From NCBI RefSeq assembly GCF_000306255.2, contig NZ_AKWY02000021.1, positions 90,001 through 154,000 on the forward strand: DNA of 64,000 nt, in the 5' to 3' direction. Each line of letters opens with the position of its first letter. Position 1 is the first letter of the stretch. Of this stretch, positions 63,616 through 64,000 are shown piece after piece. Both the position numbers and the translations under genes were made by a program. The DNA is from Leptospira noguchii serovar Panama str. CZ214. Its GTDB lineage: Bacteria; Spirochaetota; Leptospiria; Leptospirales; Leptospiraceae. The notes beneath the pieces were generated by a model. The model saw only the letters and a list, made by a program, of their open reading frames with translations, was not told where the DNA came from and did no database searches.

Positions 63616-64000
63616 CTATTCTGGAAGAAGAATTTTTTCCGTCTCACCAGGAACCGCCGGAAAACGTTCTTGCTTCCATTCCAACTTTGCTTTTTCGATC
63701 CTTTCCAAAGAAGTGGATACAAAATTCCACCAAAGATGTCTACGTTCCCGAAATGGAACCCCTCCCAAAAGAATCGAACGACTTCCTTCCTCGGAAGAAA
63801 AAGAAATCGTTTCTCCTAAATTGAACACTGCCATATTTCCTTTTTGAATTTTTTGGCCTTGAACTTCTAAACTTCCTCGTGCCACATACAAAGCGGATTC
63901 TTGATCGTTAGGTATATTCCATTTTCCTTTTCCTCCCGCCCAGACTTCTAAGTCTGCATAAAAAAGTGTTGAATATACTTTTACAGGAGAACGTTTACCT
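63616..64000 (-). CDS. pirin family protein (5' end outside window)
   Basis: The frame is open through the window edge, so the N-terminal half, including the metal-binding His, is not visible. The visible ~128 residues are the second cupin domain: [39 protein letters not shown] and the C-terminal [19 protein letters not shown], a pattern typical of bacterial pirins (GGxPxGExRxxxWNFVSS). Pirins are Fe-dependent, some with quercetinase activity; physiological role here unknown. Confidence 0.85.
   Translation of the reverse strand, partial: GKRSPVKVYSTLFYADLEVWAGGKGKWNIPNDQESALYVARGSLEVQGQKIQKGNMAVFNLGETISFSSEEGSRSILLGGVPFRERRHLWWNFVSTSLERIEKAKLEWKQERFPAVPGETEKILLPE

Overview
The window looks like chromosome of a pathogenic Leptospira, close to L. 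interrogans. This is inference from gene content and AT-rich composition, not a database match. The pointers are two tandem PF07598/DUF1561 virulence-modifying (VM) genes, a MXAN_6521/LA_1396-type lipoprotein beside an MMPL transporter, many lipobox proteins, a Leptospira-like gene order of short overlapping operons, and numerous decayed small repeats. No rRNA, tRNA or CRISPR array was seen.

Layout. 0-13 kb is mostly dense housekeeping sequence: an Xaa-Pro aminopeptidase, GT9 and thiolase-like operon on the minus strand; bacterioferritin, a THUMP methyltransferase and a vertebrate-type N-acetylglutamate synthase on the plus strand; then a compact minus-strand operon of a lysine-2,3-aminomutase-like radical SAM enzyme, a D-Ala-D-Ala-ligase-like ATP-grasp enzyme and a haem-oxygenase-like diiron protein. 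That trio resembles a small biosynthetic cassette and is my best candidate for an undescribed pathway. HAD, GerMN, GGDEF, a lipoprotein and mqnC follow.

14.5-19.5 kb is an accessory patch bounded by two copies of a 61-bp direct repeat exactly 4,200 bp apart. It holds an IS3 remnant, a GT2-GtrA glycosyltransferase and a large polytopic protein. 19.6-31 kb carries an EtfD-type electron-transfer oxidoreductase (it fits with mqnC and a menaquinone chain), VOC and PEP-mutase-like enzymes, an EEP hydrolase, lplA-glyA and a sterol-desaturase-type monooxygenase.

31-41 kb is accessory: an exported protein pair, then a ~3-kb tandem duplication, each unit holding a VM toxin gene and a broken Rpn-type nuclease remnant. 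41-45 kb is a MlaC-like/MMPL/lipoprotein envelope-lipid operon. 47-53 kb is an adenosine kinase, PrmA, PrsW and TonB-like operon divergent from glyS. An array of twelve 38-40-bp tandem repeats follows, then an HD-hydrolase pseudogene, a lipoprotein, an acyltransferase, typA, a secreted PI-PLC-like protein with a C-type-lectin-like tail, and a pirin fragment at the edge.

Across the intergenic space I find at least 12 copies of a ~91-99-bp MITE-like element with GAGTTGTTGAAAAAT inverted ends flanked by TA; one has a natural empty site in the same window. There is also a second inverted-repeat family (TAACGTGAGTTC ends), and a dispersed GGGAACT motif that seems to be the seed of the tandem array.
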